The position numbers were made by a program, and so were the translations under genes. Shown in pieces: positions 63,924-64,000 of a DNA stretch of 64,000 bases. The notes below the pieces were generated by a model. That model saw only the letters and a program-made list of their open reading frames with translations, searched no databases and was not told the origin of the DNA. The stretch comes from Sulfitobacter sp. W027. Lineage in GTDB: Bacteria > Pseudomonadota > Alphaproteobacteria > Rhodobacterales > Rhodobacteraceae. Location: NCBI RefSeq assembly GCF_025143985.1, contig NZ_CP083564.1:2883001-2947000 (forward strand), given 5' to 3'. How positions within the stretch are numbered: position 1 is the stretch's first letter; the number at the start of each line of letters is the position of its first letter.

Positions 63924-64000
63924 GTTTCCTCCTCCCAGAGTGATCGCCCCTTTGCTTACTTTAAAATACGCTTTTGGTCGGGCGACCCGAGATCAGAGAC

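Overview
The window reads as a chromosomal segment of an alphaproteobacterium of the Rhodobacteraceae, most likely the marine roseobacter group. This is inference from content: high-GC coding sequence, two TRAP transporters, a sorbitol/mannitol (smo-type) ABC operon next to Entner-Doudoroff genes, a murA-DUF2948-hisD / UPF0262-phosphatase housekeeping block, a LuxR-type regulator and RTX/Hint secreted protein. No plasmid, phage, insertion sequence or CRISPR signal was seen.

Layout. 1-5 kb: a NitT/TauT-type ABC binding protein (cut by the window edge) divergent from a 1068-residue self-sufficient reductive dehalogenase (B12/2x[4Fe-4S] domain fused to a flavin/NAD/[2Fe-2S] reductase), then rpe. 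5-17 kb: one long minus-strand gene train with TRAP transporter (P, Q, M), IclR regulator, bifunctional hydratase/hydroxyacyl-CoA dehydrogenase, thiolase, two acyl-CoA dehydrogenases, thioesterase, enoyl-CoA hydratase and acyl-CoA ligase; its content closely matches the pim (pimeloyl-CoA/dicarboxylate beta-oxidation) set. 17-30 kb: housekeeping and small conserved genes (5-formyl-THF cyclo-ligase, MBL hydrolase, BKACE, PhnA-like protein, lepA, UPF0262, hisD, DUF2948, murA), interrupted by a noticeably AT-richer orphan gene (20654-21562) beside a tandem palindromic repeat. 30-40 kb: tRNA-Thr(GGU), an RTX protein ending in a Hint domain, Cu/Zn superoxide dismutase, tRNA-Arg(UCU), two divergent membrane histidine kinases without response regulators, an SDR, and a LuxR solo broken by a one-base frameshift. 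40-43 kb: an arsenate operon made of an ArsR-ArsC fusion, an ArsJ-associated GAPDH and the ArsJ efflux pump.

43-56 kb is a carbon module: polyol ABC transporter (SmoEFGK-like) and polyol dehydrogenase under a LacI regulator, fructokinase, zwf-edd-eda, and a ROK repressor. Together they would take up a hexitol, oxidise it to fructose, phosphorylate it, and send it through the Entner-Doudoroff route; glucose-6-phosphate isomerase and 6-phosphogluconolactonase are not in the window. 56-64 kb holds a TetR regulator with a clear operator and its DMT exporter, then a second minus-strand operon: TRAP transporter of the COG4663-4665 type, amidase, a 53-residue membrane protein and a D-2-hydroxyacid dehydrogenase.

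Starts were adjusted where a Shine-Dalgarno sequence or family length argued for it. Functions come from motif and family recognition by eye; no database search was run.
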